Part shown: positions 1 through 19,860 of the stretch, one piece after another
Numbering within the stretch: the first letter of the stretch is position 1
Layout: the number at the start of each line of letters is the position of its first letter
Source: Metridium senile
Taxonomy: Eukaryota > Cnidaria > Anthozoa > Actiniaria > Metridiidae
NCBI GenBank assembly: GCA_949775045.1
Contig: OX459098.1
Location: 17,381,281-17,445,280, forward strand
DNA: 64,000 nucleotides
Direction: 5' to 3'
Position numbers and translations under genes: made by a program
Notes under the pieces: generated by a model
Database searches by the model: none
What the model saw: only the letters and a program-made list of their open reading frames with translations
Told to the model about the DNA's origin: nothing

Positions 1-263
1 AGATATATAATAGATGCTGATTGGCTGTTGACCTTTCAAATTCTAACAAGTCCTCCCATTGGTTATTATCTCAAACAGGAAATACTGACGCAAGTAATCG
101 AACCAATGGGAGGACTCGTTAGAATTTGAAAGGTCAACAGCCAATCAGCATCTATTATATATTTTCCTGCTATTCACTGGGGGTCTCAGAACACGAATAT
201 GTTCGTTATTTCGCAGACGGTTATTACAGGGAATAAACCAGATGTAACGCAGGCTACCTATAG
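1..263. mobile_element. Foldback (MITE-like) element, truncated by window edge
   Basis: This is the right part of a hairpin element whose complete copy is 46283-46651. Bases 1-165 form an almost perfect hairpin by themselves, with arms of roughly 70 bp starting agatatataatagatgctg. No coding capacity. Confidence 0.85.
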
Positions 264-336
264 CTTGTTGGAATATTTATAATTAAGTAGCAAATATTCT
301 CTGAATTGGAGAAACCTATAATGGTAGAATATAATT

Positions 337-502
337 ACAGTGGTACCTCTATTAAACGGTCACCCTTGGGACTTTCCAAAGTGGCCGCTTTAAATGGAGG
401 TTGGCCGCTGAATAGAGGTATAGAATAGGTATAGGAATAGATTTGGGACTTTTTATTGTGGCCGCCTAATAGAGGGTGACTGCTTAATAGTGGTAGCACT
501 GT
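337..502. mobile_element. MITE-like element with ACAGTGGTACC-type ends
   Basis: Imperfect terminal inverted repeats begin acagtggtacctctattaa and end ttaatagtggtagcactgt. The inside is non-coding. The copy-2 counterpart is 46725-46890. Confidence 0.7.
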
Positions 503-599
503 ATTTACCTATAAGACAAGCGTACCTTTGAGGGTCATTTTCAAAACCATCAAGCACCCCTATCCCCCCTGGGGCTATATATGTCTTATTGGTAAATAC
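501..599. repeat. Short hairpin repeat next to the preceding MITE
   Basis: Inverted arms gtatttacctataagaca (501) and tgtcttattggtaaatac (ending 599) enclose a C-rich loop. It overlaps the end of the neighbouring element, so one probably inserted into the other. Confidence 0.6.
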
Positions 600-840
600 A
601 GTGGTACCTATATTATCTGTGATAGCGATTTATTAGCATTTCCACGTATAGAATGATGGAGAAATACAAATGTGAGATAAACTAGTCCTAGTCCCTAAAC
701 TATTGGCCGGGTGTACCACAGGTAGCATTGACCCTAAGATTGATCATGCTCTATGTTCTGGCTCAAGAGTCCATTTATACACAACTTGTCTCCATAAAAA
801 TAAAGTTATCACCTTTCACCCCTTGAACTTGGGAAGTCCC

Positions 841-859
841 CCCCCCCCCCCCCCCCCCC
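841..859. repeat. Poly-C tract in TADA2B intron
   Basis: A homopolymer C run of about 19 bases lies 50 bp upstream of an exon. The second copy (about 47227-47244) is three bases shorter, and this sets the change in offset between the duplicates. Confidence 0.9.
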
Positions 860-908
860 AGCCCCCAAATCCCACCAGGAATGACAAAAATCATTGTTGT
901 TTTCACAG

Positions 909-8392
<7,484 letters not shown>

Positions 8393-8838
8393 CATATTTA
8401 TATAAAACACAAAACTGTGTTTTTTAATTTAATATATTAGATTAAAATCAGTAGATATATATACATTATGTAGATATTATTCTAATGGATAATTTAAGGT
8501 ATTTGTTAGTGGCCTTTCATTTATTAGTGTATGTGGGGGTCGGCGCGCAAAATCACAAGTTATCTTTTTCAAATATTACGCAATATAATAGTAGAGATCA
8601 AAATTAAGTTGCACTAGTACATTATCTTGTCTCCATATCACCAGTAACTTGAGACAAATATATATATAAGGTTTTTTTATTATTTCAACAAAAGAGAATC
8701 ATTTACATGTAATTCTAATTTATAAAATAATTAATAATTGATAATAATATTGCTGGATTGCATTTTACAATTGTGTAACTCTGTTCATACGATGTACATT
8801 TTTGATTTTTTGTCTTATTAATTAACAATATTTATTGA

Positions 8839-9265
8839 TAGAGTACAAATATTATACACGTGAAACAAGTAGTACTAATTAGTATTATAAAATAACTATT
8901 TGAAATCATGTATTTTGATTGGTTGAGGCGCGTGCTTTATGAGAGCACACAGAACGCACGTTTGCATGTTGATCAATTTGTATTTTATTAAAGTTCTAGA
9001 AAACTTGCTTTCTGTGCTGTATGCAGTTATAAAGCACTTGGGGATTGTCAGAACACTCAAGAAGTGTTGAGAAGCACTCTGCTTCGCTTCACTCTGCTTC
9101 TCTTAACACTTCTCTCGTGTTCTAACAACCCCGCGTGCTTTATAACTGCACACAGCACGCATTTTCTATTTCTTCACTAAATAGTGCTAATAAAACAATA
9201 GAATTAGCATAAAATATCACTATTTAGTACTATTTATGTTTCACGCTTTTAATGTTTGTACTCTA
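8839..9265. mobile_element. Foldback MITE of TAGAGTACAAA family with a nested hairpin
   Basis: The outer ends tagagtacaaatatt and tgtttgtactcta belong to the same family as 1757-1901. Between them is a second hairpin, about 8915-9175, whose arms pair around gcagttataaagcac / gtgctttataactgc and gtgttgagaagcactctgct / agcagagtg-type sequence. This is one foldback inserted into another. Copy 2: 55196-55622. Confidence 0.75.
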
Positions 9266-10334
9266 TGGCGTGTTGTCTAAAAGTATGCATAATTCCAGAT
9301 GGTTTGTAATTCATTATTATAAGTACTGACACTAAAAACATGCAAAACGCATCACTATTTATTACTGATTAGTACTAACTAAAAAATAGACTATCTCAAT
9401 GTTAATATTATAATTCTGTACATTTTTTTGCTATTTTACTTGTTTATATAACTTGTAATTTTTCTCTTTTTTTATTTCTTTATTTGTGCAAATACCATAT
9501 CATCTTAAACTGATAACCATCTTTAGTATTTTTTTACAAGTGAATATAATAAATCCGGCGCGCTCATTGGTCAAGATTTTCGTCATATTTTGTTATATTA
9601 ACCGGTAGGTTAATATATGAATGAATTTTGCCTTGAAGAGCACGCGTTACTGACGCCATCACACGATTCTTCAGTTGATTGAGAAAGCAAGATTAAAAAA
9701 CTGTTCTTGAACTTTTCTTAATTCCTCTGTCGTTCAAAAATATATTGTTATTTTAACACTAAAGTTATGCTATTTTCAGCAGTTAAAAAAATAGTATTGA
9801 GGGAAAAAATGACAAAAACTGTTGAGAATATCGATGTGTTTTGAATACATTTTTACTTGCCGTCACACGTCATTGAGCGCACGCTCAGTATTTTCACTTT
9901 CGATTATGTCATTTTGTCAAAATAAAACGATTGAAATGTTATTTTTCTTTCAAAATATGGCAAAGATGGACCTACTAGTTGGTTTATATTAAAACAATTA
10001 TACCTCTCGCCTCATGGTCCACGAGTCCGAAAATCAGGATTGTTCCTCCATTGTTTTGGTTTCTCAAAAACCGTCCGGCGCTTTTCCCAACCATTTTTAT
10101 TTTGAAATAACAAAAAACTTTTTTTGTCGTTATTTATTTAAATTCACTTGTATGAAAATACTAAAAGACTCGCGGCTTCGGTAAATATTCCACGATAATC
10201 ACTTCACCTTCGGTAAATTATTGTTAAATATGAATAATAAGAACCGCAATTTATAAATGATTGTCCAATTTAAAAATACTGAACACAAAAAATCATCTGA
10301 CTGCTAAATAAGACTTTATTTCAGTATATAACTT

Positions 10335-10467
10335 TGCATTTTATTTATAACCCTTTTTCAAAGTTGTCAGACTTTAGTAAATAAAATATTTTCACAATAT
10401 TCAACAAAAAATACTATAAATATACATATATTAATAATTATTTATAAAATATTTTCTCCTAAATGCT
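10335..10467. other. 133-bp segment inverted relative to copy 2
   Basis: This segment is the reverse complement of 56560-56692, while the flanks (actt on the left, accacttt on the right) are in the same orientation in both copies. The breakpoints sit in short inverted repeats (GCATTT / AAATGC), so a flip between small inverted repeats is a simple explanation. Confidence 0.93.
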
Positions 10468-10870
10468 ACCACTTTGAAAATTGGATTCATATATTCTCAA
10501 CCATTGAGTGCTATTTCTATTACTTTTTATCATTATCACATCACGTAATTAGCATGAACAACACAAAATGCACTTTTATTTCCAACTTGAAAAATCGAAT
10601 TGTGTTATAGGGGTGAAGGGGTTTATATACTATTGATATACTTATGATATCATATATACTATTGATAAACTAATTGACGTGCTAATGAAATACTAATGAT
10701 ACAATGATATACTACTGCGGTTTTAGACCTTCTGCAAACTCAGACATTCCAACGGAAAGTTGTGAAATATGTTTTTGGCTGCCATCAATCAAAAACATAA
10801 AAGGTGCCTAGTAACTAAGTCAAAAGCTGCAGTAATGCTTTGATGTACTAATGATATGAAAAAGATATAC

Positions 10871-11005
10871 TAGAGTACAAACACTAAAAGTGTGCAATAC
10901 TTTGTACTATTTACCACTAAATAGTGTTGATTAAACAATAGAGAACAAAAGAATTTGCATAATTTAGTGGTATTTATGTTGCACACTTTTAGTGTTTGTA
11001 CTCTA
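10871..11005. mobile_element. Foldback MITE, TAGAGTACAAAC family
   Basis: Ends are tagagtacaaacactaaaag and cttttagtgtttgtactcta; the interior is close to 1757-1901. It is embedded in the beginning of the AT-rich satellite. Copy 2: 57096-57230. Confidence 0.9.
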
Positions 11006-11068
11006 TTGATATACTAATGATATGATCAATAATGATACACTAATGAAATGTACGAATGATATGCTAAT

Positions 11069-11209
11069 AGTGCAAATAATATATATCCGTGAAACAAGTA
11101 GTACTAATTAGTACAAAATAGTGCTAATTAAACAGTAGAAAACAATAGAATTAGCATAAAATTGCACTAAATAGTCAGCTAACTATTTCACTGTTACATT
11201 ATTTGCACT
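11069..11209. mobile_element. Foldback MITE, AGTGCAAATAA ends
   Basis: Ends agtgcaaataatatat and ttatttgcact are inverted. The interior (gtgctaattaaacag, acaatagaattagcata) relates it to the TAGAGTACAAAC family, so it is a diverged subfamily. Confidence 0.7.
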
Positions 11210-11215
11210 GTTTAC

Positions 11216-11363
11216 ACCAAATAGAAATATGGCGGCCAATTTGAATAACAATTCTTCTTGACTGCCAAGCCTCGCATACATGTAAAAACTCTATTGTTTT
11301 CCAACATGAACACGAGGCTAGACATTCAAGAACAATAAGAGTACGCCATATTTCGATTCGGTC
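11216..11363. mobile_element. Foldback MITE, CCAAATAGAAATATGGCG arms
   Basis: The arms pair accaaatagaaatatggcg with cgccatatttcgattcggt. The middle pairs ttcttcttgactgcc with a diverged complement. It lies directly beside the previous element, in the satellite. Confidence 0.65.
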
Positions 11364-11372
11364 TATGATATA

Positions 11373-12935
11373 CTAATGATACACTAGTTATATACCAATG
11401 ATGTGATAATATGCTGATGATATACTAATGATATGATATACTAATATGATTGTTAAAGATATACTGATGTGATATGCTAATGATGTGATATGCTAATGAT
11501 GTGATATGCTAATGATGTGATATGCTAATGATGTGATATGCTAATGATATGATATACTAATATAATCGTTAATGATATACTGATCTGATATGCTAATGAT
11601 GTGATATGCTAATGATGTGATATGCTAATGATGTTATATGCTAATGACGTGATATACTACTAATGATGTGATATTTTCAAGTGCCCTTAAAAACGTAAAT
11701 CAAATCTAAGGAGTTTAAGGAGTAGCACGAACCCTGTTATAATGTGATATACTAATGTGATATGCTAATGACATGATATGCTAATGATGTGATATGCTAA
11801 TGATGTAATATGCTAATGTGATATGCTAATGACGTGATATACTTGTGATAATGATACACTAATGATATACTTATGATACACTAATTATATGCCAATGATG
11901 GGATAATGATATACAAATGATAATGATATGCTGATGATATATTAATGATATGATAATGCTATACTATTGATATATGCTAATGATAAATAATGATACACTT
12001 ATGATATATGCTAGTGATATGATAATAATGTAATAGTAGCGACCGGATGGTTATGGGGAAAGTAATAAGCAAACAACACAACAAAATGCACTTTTATTTC
12101 CAACTTGCAAAAATCAATTTATGTGAGGAAAGGAGAAAATTATGAAATACTAAATGATATGCTAATGCTATGATATACTAATATGACAATGATAACCTAA
12201 ATGATATGATAATGATATACTAAATGACATGCTAATGATAAACTAATGATATACTAATGATATGATATACTAATATGATAATGATAACCTATATGATATG
12301 CTAATGATATACTAAATGATATGCTAATGATATACTAATGATATGATATACTAATATGATAATGATAACCTAAATGATATGCTACTGATATGATAATGAT
12401 ATACTAAATGATATGCTAATGATATACTAAATGATATACTAATGAAATGATACACTAATATAATGATATACTAAATGATATGCTAATGATATACTAATGA
12501 TATGAATGATATGCTAATGAAATGATACACTAATATAATGATATACTAAATGATATGCTAATGATATACTAATGATATGCTAATGATATACTAAATGATA
12601 TGCTAATGATATACTAATATGATATGATAATGATATACTAAATGATATACTAAATGACATGCTAATGATAAACTAATGATATACTAATGATATGATATAC
12701 TAATATGATAATGATATACTAAATGATATGCTAATGATATACTAATGATATACTAATGATATGATAATGATATGGTAATGATATACTAAATGATATGCTA
12801 ATGATATACTAATGATATGATATACTAATATGATAATGATATACTAAACGATATGCTAATGATAAACTAATGATATACTAATATGATATACTAATATGCT
12901 AATGATATGATATACTAATATGATAACCTAAATTA
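11373..12935. repeat. AT-rich minisatellite, GATATACTAATGATATGCTAAT type
   Basis: Irregular tandem arrays of 12- to 16-bp words built from gatatactaat, gatatgctaat and gataacctaa. A more regular gatgtgatatgctaat block lies at 11468-11545. Interruptions include a fragment of the 24683-24918 repeat family (11671-11738) and aacaacacaacaaaatgcac (12072-12091). The number of gtgatatgctaat units differs strongly in copy 2 (57686-57880). Confidence 0.95.
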
Positions 12936-13545
12936 TTATATAACATATAGTGGTATACCGAGTGATATCAACTAGATAAAAAGCCTATCCTAGTCATGAA
13001 GATATCATTGATATCGCACATGTGTGATATCACTCTCAACCAATCAACTTTCAAAAAAAAAAAAAATTTTCTTCTTCAATCTGTTATATAATAAACAGAA
13101 CATTACATGTGCGCTTGGAGATATGAATTTTATCTTCTCGTGTTGAAAAGATATCCCACTCATTCGCTGCGCTCACTCATGGGATATCTTATCAACACTC
13201 GAAGATAAAATTCATATCTCCGTGCTCCCATGTAATATCCTATTTATTATATAACATATAGTGGTATACCGAGTGATATCAACTAGATAAAAAGCCTATC
13301 CTAGTCATGAAGATATCATTGATATCGCACATGTGTGATATCACTCTCAACCAATGAACTTTAATTTTTTTTTTCTTCAATCTGTTATATAATAAACAGA
13401 ACATTACATGTGCGCTTGGAGATATGAATTTTATCTTCTCGTGTTGAAAAGATATCCCACTCATTCGCTGCGCTCACTCGTGGGATATCTATTATCAACA
13501 CTCGAAGATAAAATTCATATCTCCGCGCGCCCATGTAATATCCTC
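12936..13545. repeat. Two tandem copies of a foldback element inside the satellite
   Basis: Units 12936-13246 and 13247-13545 both start ttatataacatatagtggta. Each ends with a hairpin pairing ggagatatgaattttatctt with aagataaaattcatatctcc, plus an inner pair around gatatcccactcattcgct. The large duplication stops inside the first unit, at 13136. Confidence 0.9.
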
Positions 13546-14440
13546 TATTGATATGCTAATGATATGATAATGATATACTAATGATATGCTAATGGTATAC
13601 TAAATGATATGCTAATGGTATACTAAATGATATACTAATGATATGATATACTAATATGACAATGATATACTAAATGATATGATAATGATATGATGATATG
13701 CTAATGATATACTAATGATATGCTAATGATATACTAAATGATATGCTAATGATATGATATACTAATATGATAATGATAACCTATATGATATGCTAATGAT
13801 ATACTAAATGATATGCTAATGATATGCTAATATGATAATGATAACCTAAATGATATACTAATGATATGATATACTAATATGATAATGATAACCTAAATGA
13901 TATGCTAATGATATGCTAATGATATACTAAATGATATAATGATATGCTAATGATATGCTAATGATAAACTAAATGATATGATAATGATATGATGATATGC
14001 TAATGATATACTAATGATATGCTAATGATATACTAAATGATATGCTAATGATATGATATACTAATATGATAATGATAACCTATATGATATGCTAATGATA
14101 TACTAAATGATATGCTAATGATATGCTAATATGATAATGATAAACTAATGATATACTAATGATATGATATACTAATATGATGATAACCTAAATGATATGC
14201 TAATGATATGGTAATAATATACTAAATGATATACTACTAATGATATGATATACTAATATGATAATGATATACTAAACGATATGCTAATGATATACTAATG
14301 ATATGATATAGTAATATGCTAATGATATACTAATAATATGATATACTAATATGATAATGATATACTAAATGATATGCTAATGATATGCTAATGATATGCT
14401 AATGATAAACTAATGATATGATATACTAATATGATAATGA
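13546..14440. repeat. AT-rich minisatellite, continued
   Basis: Same gatatactaat/gatatgctaat words as 11373-12935. It ends near 14440, where taatgtaatagtagcgaa and gcacttttatttccaacttg repeat sequence seen at 12028-12110. The foldback pair therefore interrupts one array. There is no coding sequence. Confidence 0.95.
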
Positions 14441-15350
14441 TTCTCCAATAATAATGTAATAGTAGCGAATGGTATATATGGGGAAAGTAATATGCAAACA
14501 ACACAACAAAATGCACTTTTATTTCCAACTTGCAAAAATCAATGTGTGAAGAAAGGAGAGAAAGAATGAAAGGAGGATGATAGAATGGGATTAAGTGACA
14601 GAACATGAAAGAAAAAGGAAAAAAATAGGTAGAAAGAGAAACAGGAATAACAGAAGAACTAGTAACGTATATTTTATAATGATATAGCAACACATAATGT
14701 GCTTTATTTTGCACAACAGTGTTCACAATTCAGTCATTTTCAAAAATTGAACGGTGTTGTAGAATTTTGAAATGGACAGTGTTATTTTTGATAATTTAGT
14801 TTTGATATTCTTTCACAAATTTGTTTTAATGATGATTTTGAGAACATGTTGTACAATGTTTCAAATTGTCATGTTTAATTATATATCGATTACAATATTA
14901 ATATATCCATGAAATGCTTATAGCTAGGGGGGAAAAATTGTGCAAATCAGTGCTAGCTATTCCCAGTCACATGAGACCAACTAGAACTTCAAACATAAAT
15001 GAAATATAATTAGTTTTGGTGGACGCCAATCAACTGTATTTCAAAGGTACCACAGATAAATTGTCAGTTACCAATCACTGATAAATTTACAACACCAAGA
15101 ATTTGTACATGTTGCTTTGGAAATACAGTTGATTGACTTCCATCATAATTATATGTGTTGTTTGTATTTGAAGTTCAAGTTGGTCAATATACGTGTGACT
15201 GGGAATCACAGTTACATGTAAATACTAATTCCTTACTAGTTTACACGATCACTAAGTTCCTAAAACCATTTTGTTGTTTTTAGTAATTTGCATTTCACAG
15301 ATATATTGTTTGCACTCTTAATAATGTGGCTTAAAATATAAAATTACTTA
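14441..15350. other. Non-coding stretch with one foldback repeat
   Basis: After the satellite boundary, sequence at 14507-14540 repeats 12082-12115. Then comes unique AT-rich DNA and an inverted repeat at about 14957-15213, with arms tcccagtcac / gtgactggga and atcaactgtatttc / gaaatacagttgat. No gene recognised. Confidence 0.6.
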
Positions 15351-15359
15351 CCTTAAAAT

Positions 15360-15880
15360 TGAAGGCGACCACCACTGCTACACCCAGGACTGGCTTTTTT
15401 GCATTAAACTGAACAGCATCAAGAAGGCACCAATGAATGAAAATTTGAAAATAAGATGAAACAGCTGGGAGGGAATGAGAAACTTCACATTTTGAGAAGA
15501 ATTCGAGCTAAGTAACCCCCCTGGCAAATGAGAAGGAGACTATATCAAAGTGGTGAACTACATAACAGGACTGTTAATGTGTGTGGTGTTGGCAAGTACA
15601 TGAAATATTCTGTGGCTGTTTTACATTTGCTGTTGCTAAGTTGCTGAACTGTAACACTATAAAATTGACCATCCATTTGATGAAGTTGTTCTTCTTATGT
15701 TTAACTAGGAATGGTTTTAAGTGTTCACACCGACTGTAGTAAATCTGACAATTGATCTCAACTATTTAACATACAATTAACTGCCATATAAAATCAATTA
15801 AAATATTAATACATAATAATAAATTATTAATACACATTAATAATTGATAAATTATCAATACATATTATAAATATATTTTG
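15360..15880 (+). repeat. Left arm of a diverged, widely spaced inverted repeat
   Basis: The sequence matches the reverse complement of about 21340-21900. Shared blocks include ctataaaattgaccatcc, tctgacaattgatctcaact and atacaattaactgccatata. Identity is clearly lower than between the large duplicates, so it is older. An open stretch on the minus strand (15346-15468), preceded by a pyrimidine-rich AG and followed by gtaagt, could be an exon (…GVAVVVAFNF), but I do not recognise it. Confidence 0.7.
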
Positions 15881-17189
15881 TGTCATAATGAATACATATA
15901 TCTTTTTAATAATTTATTCATTATCACACAAAATACAGTATAGTGTTATAACATTTTTGCAGCTATACTATTCCCTTTTATAGGAATTTGTTTTTAAATT
16001 ACAGAATAAATACTGCATAATAAATACAAAACATAGAAATATAACATAAATTAAAGTAACAAAAAGGCCATATACTTACATTTAATATATTTATATAAAA
16101 TAACTACATTTTGTTTTTAAGTTATCGTTTAGCATGTATTGAACACTGGTTTAATATTTAATTTTTTTTCTAAGTCTATTATAGTGTCAGGTTAGATCAA
16201 AAATTCCAAGTATTTTCCCCATTTCTCCACATGAAAAAGATAATGTTAATTATTCTACAGAAAGAGCATCATACTATGATACCTGGTCCATCTTTGCCAG
16301 ATACTCTCACATGGTCTCATGCTGGTCCCTCATGATCAGCTACAAATTGTTGAGTGCACATCATTTTACATTTTATTTTCAAATACACAATTAAAGTATA
16401 CCAAATGGCATCATACACAACCTCAAAATCGAGAGCATTTTTTTAAAAACATATTAGCTATAGTCGAAAAGATTCTTAATGCTTCGTCATTTCTATGTTA
16501 TGTAAATCAGCAAATACTTGTCTTCAAAACCGACCAGCCAATATATAAATCAAGGTGGCCAACTGATACCAACAAAGCAAGATCGAACCACAACTTGGAA
16601 CAGTTTGTACAGATGTTGAGTGCATTGGAAAAAGACGACTCATAAACCTGCCTTGACGCAATTCAAAGAGCATTAGAGAAATGTTTTTAACAAGGGAAAA
16701 GGTCCTTGAAAGCATAAATAAAGCTGAAGATTGAGCTAGAAGCATTCATTTGCTTTCATGTGCTTCCTTAACTATTACAAACTTAAGGTAATAGCTAGTT
16801 AGTGTTCCCCAACATTGTTACAAAATGTTTTTAAGCAGCAATTATGACAAAAACTATATTGCTACGTGAAACAGGCATATATATCCATGCAAGTAAGAAT
16901 GAGAAAACATGAGAGAGATGTTTGCCTGACCCATATGCATACCTCTCAGTGCCATTCTATTGCATGCCAATATCAGTCATTCACCAAATTGTGAAAACAG
17001 TGAGTGCATGCAATGATAGGGACAACCATTGGTATCAAGCAGTAGTTTTTCAACTTTGAAACAAAATTGAAATACAAACTATATTCTGTTCGCATCAGAT
17101 TTTTTTATTATTAGATTTTTTGAAATGGATTAATTTTTGAACCACCCTTCACAATCTTTTCAGTTTTTAATGAAGAATCAGTGTCAGTG
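15881..17189. other. AT-rich stretch without a recognised gene
   Basis: An open frame at 16319-16645 (108 codons, plus strand) matches no family I know and has no clear splice context. Nothing else is supported here. Confidence 0.5.
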
Positions 17190-17194
17190 GGCCC

Positions 17195-18660
17195 ATGCCA
17201 AGACTTAAAAAAGCAGGACTAGACAAAGAACTCTATCCTAACTATAGACCAGTTGCGAACATCGTGTTCATCAGTAAAGTGATTGAAAAGACAGTTGCAG
17301 TTCAAGTAGATTCTTATTTGAATGTTAACAACCTGTTCCCCTCTCTGCAATCAGCATATCGCCAATACAGTTCGACAGAGACAGCATTACTGAAAGTCAC
17401 AAATGACATTTTGAGAACCATTGATAATCGGCAAGTAGTGGTACTGGTACTATTGGACCTATCATCCGCATTCGACACCTTAGATCACAGCATATTATTG
17501 GCAAGACTTGCATCGCACTCAGTGGTTTCTCTGGAACTGTACTCAAGTGGTTCACCTCTTATCTTCTCAACCGTTCACAGTCAGTGGTTATTGGTAATAC
17601 AACATCTTCACCACGAAATCTAGAATATGGAGTTCCACAAGGCTCCATACTCGGGCCACTTTTGTTCACCTTATACATGGCTCCATTACAACACATTATA
17701 TCAAAATATTACCTAGACTGCATGTTCTATGCTGATGACACCCAGCTATATATTGCTGTAAACCCCATGAATCTATATGTTGCCTAAGAAACGCTTTGAC
17801 AATGTGTCAATGATGTCATACTGTGGAACACTGAGAACATGTTACTGTGCAACCCTAGCAAAACCGAGGTAAGTCACGTTTCAGTAAGCACGACGATCTA
17901 CTGTCAACGTTCCTTTTTGCCGACACTTCTGTAACGTCTGACAAAGTGTGCAACCTAGAAACGTTACTCTCTCTAGCCATGTCAACGAAGTATGCTGAAA
18001 TGCAGTTTTAGCCATAAGATACATTGGCCGAATAAGAAAGTATTTATTTCGTGACAACCTCAAACGACTTGTACAATCCATGGTGATATCCCGCATTGAC
18101 TATGCAAATGGGTTGTTGTACGACCCTCCTGACTACGAACTAGTAAAGCTCCAACGTGTCCAAAACACCACAGCACGTTTGGTCATGGGTATGAGAACAC
18201 ACGATCACATTACACCTGTTTTAAAAGAACTGCTCGGGTTCCTATAAAGTTCCGGATATAGTTTAAGATTCTATTACTTGTCTACAAGTCACTTAATGGA
18301 TTAGCACCCAACTACTTATCAGCACTAATTCACCCGTACTCTGCGCTCCACTAACAGACTGATTCTACAACCGCCGAAAACCAATTCTGTAACCTATGGT
18401 CAAAGAACCTTCTCTTGTGCACCACCAAAACTCTGGAACTTATTACCTCAAAACAATCAAACTTGCAAAACACTGAAACAATTCAAAACTGAACTGAAAA
18501 CATACCTCCGTCAAGCTTTTAACTATTACTCAATCTAAAACTTCTAATTAATTTTTAATTTTCTTTTCCTTTTTTACCACTATTTTCAGATCTATTTTTT
18601 AATTATGTAAACGCATTGAGTTTTAAATGCGTTCAAAGAACTTATATTATTATTATTTAT
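17195..18660 (+). pseudogene. LINE reverse transcriptase fragment (CR1/L2-like) with (ATT)n tail
   Basis: Non-LTR retrotransposon ORF2 remnant. Reverse-transcriptase blocks are visible in order: NYRPVANIVFISKVIEK, SAYRQYSSTETALL, LLDLSSAFDTLDHSIL, GVPQGSILGPLLFTLY and the catalytic FYADDTQLYIA (17728-17760). A frameshift near 17520-17600 and stops after 17786 break the frame. Downstream pieces still read VQSMVISRIDYANGLLYD and PPKLWNLLPQ. The tail after 18600 reads gcgttcaaagaacttatatt followed by ATT repeats, the usual 3' end of such LINEs. Same sense as POLR2I but unrelated. Inactive. Confidence 0.9.
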
Positions 18661-19089
18661 TTAAGATGGTTATAGTTTGGGTTTAAAATTTGGGTGCATT
18701 TTAATTGGGTACATTGCATTTTTGTGTCCCGTTGTATTTTTTTCACCTTCTCCTTGGTTAATTTTTAAAAAATAACCTGAGGACAGCTACCAAATTCTTC
18801 AAATTGTCATCACTGGAATTGTCCGAGGCAAGTCAGGTATGACTATTAGCACAATACATCATCCTTTTCTATCAGTTTTATCTAAGTCCTTTGGAGCCTG
18901 AATTTTGTTTCTCCATTAATTTACAGACTTGCTGTAGATAATTGTATTTTTCTTGTTGAGATTTAAGTTGTTCAGAATGATGTATATACACTTTGAAGTC
19001 ATTCTGCCGTTGTTTTGTGACCAGCTTATAAATAAGCCTTCTTTTGAGATTACAAATTGTCGAAAGCCCAAGAATATTGATTTTTTTTA

Positions 19090-19860
19090 AAGAGGGTGTT
19101 GCAAACTCCTGGTTCAGATATCTTGATAGTGATAGCTAGGTCTAAACGTGTCAAGTGGTGGTACAACTACAGCTCATCCTCTTCAATGTGGTGTCCCACA
19201 AGGCTCCATTTTAGATCCAATCTTATTTATGTTGTATACTTCATCTATAGGTGATATTGTCCGGAGACATAACATCAACTTCCACTTGTATGCAGATGAT
19301 ACACAGGTCTATTTTACTTTTTCTACCTCATTTTCTTCTTCAAATGGACATCGTCCTTGACCTGACCTATCGACTCTCTAAGCATTCCAAGCTCTTGCAT
19401 TTCTCCTTCCATCTCTACTCGAACATTGGAGTCACCTTTTAAGAGAAACGTTTGTCTGAAAACCATATACTGCTGTGTGTAAATCCTGCTTCTTTTATAT
19501 TCGTAATCTCTTTGGAAAATTGAATGTATCTGAGTCGTGGTGCATGTAAAACCCTTGTTCATGCCTTCATTTCCTCTAAACTTGATTTTGCAATTCTTTA
19601 TTATATGGTGTCCCCAAATTTTCTTTGCAAAACATACAGCATGTTCAAATTGCTGCTGCAAGGCTTGTAACTTTCATTAGGAAACAAGAACATATCACTT
19701 CTATTCTATACAACCTACAATGGTTGACAGTGGAGCAATGTGTTGTTTTTAAAATTCTTTTAAAGTTTTGAATGATGTTGCACCTTTCTATCTTTGTGAA
19801 TTAGTCAAACCTAGTCCCCTCACTCACTTGAGAACTAGGTCATCAGCATAGTCTGCATCA
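19090..19860 (+). pseudogene. Second LINE reverse transcriptase fragment (CR1/L2-like)
   Basis: The open piece 19148-19360 reads CGVPQGSILDPILFMLY and FHLYADDTQVYF, the reverse-transcriptase motifs around the catalytic DD. Later frame-shifted pieces match the usual C-terminal region (TLVHAFISSKLDF at about 19548, RTRSSA near 19840). Compared with the fragment at 17195 it is a different lineage and more decayed. It lies inside the 15.4/21.6-kb inverted repeat. Confidence 0.88.

Larger units (their letters stand above)
8393..10870. other. Intergenic AT-rich DNA after TADA2B
   Basis: I see no coding region. The stretch holds the foldback element at 8839-9265, a short palindrome tatattaaccggtaggttaatata near 9595-9618, and the segment 10335-10467 that is inverted in the other copy. 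Bases 10141-10272 are absent from copy 2. Confidence 0.7.

Noticed and set aside
11373..14440. CRISPR-like look of the regular short repeats
   Set aside because: Eukaryotic context, no unique spacers of constant length, and units grade into each other; it is a minisatellite.
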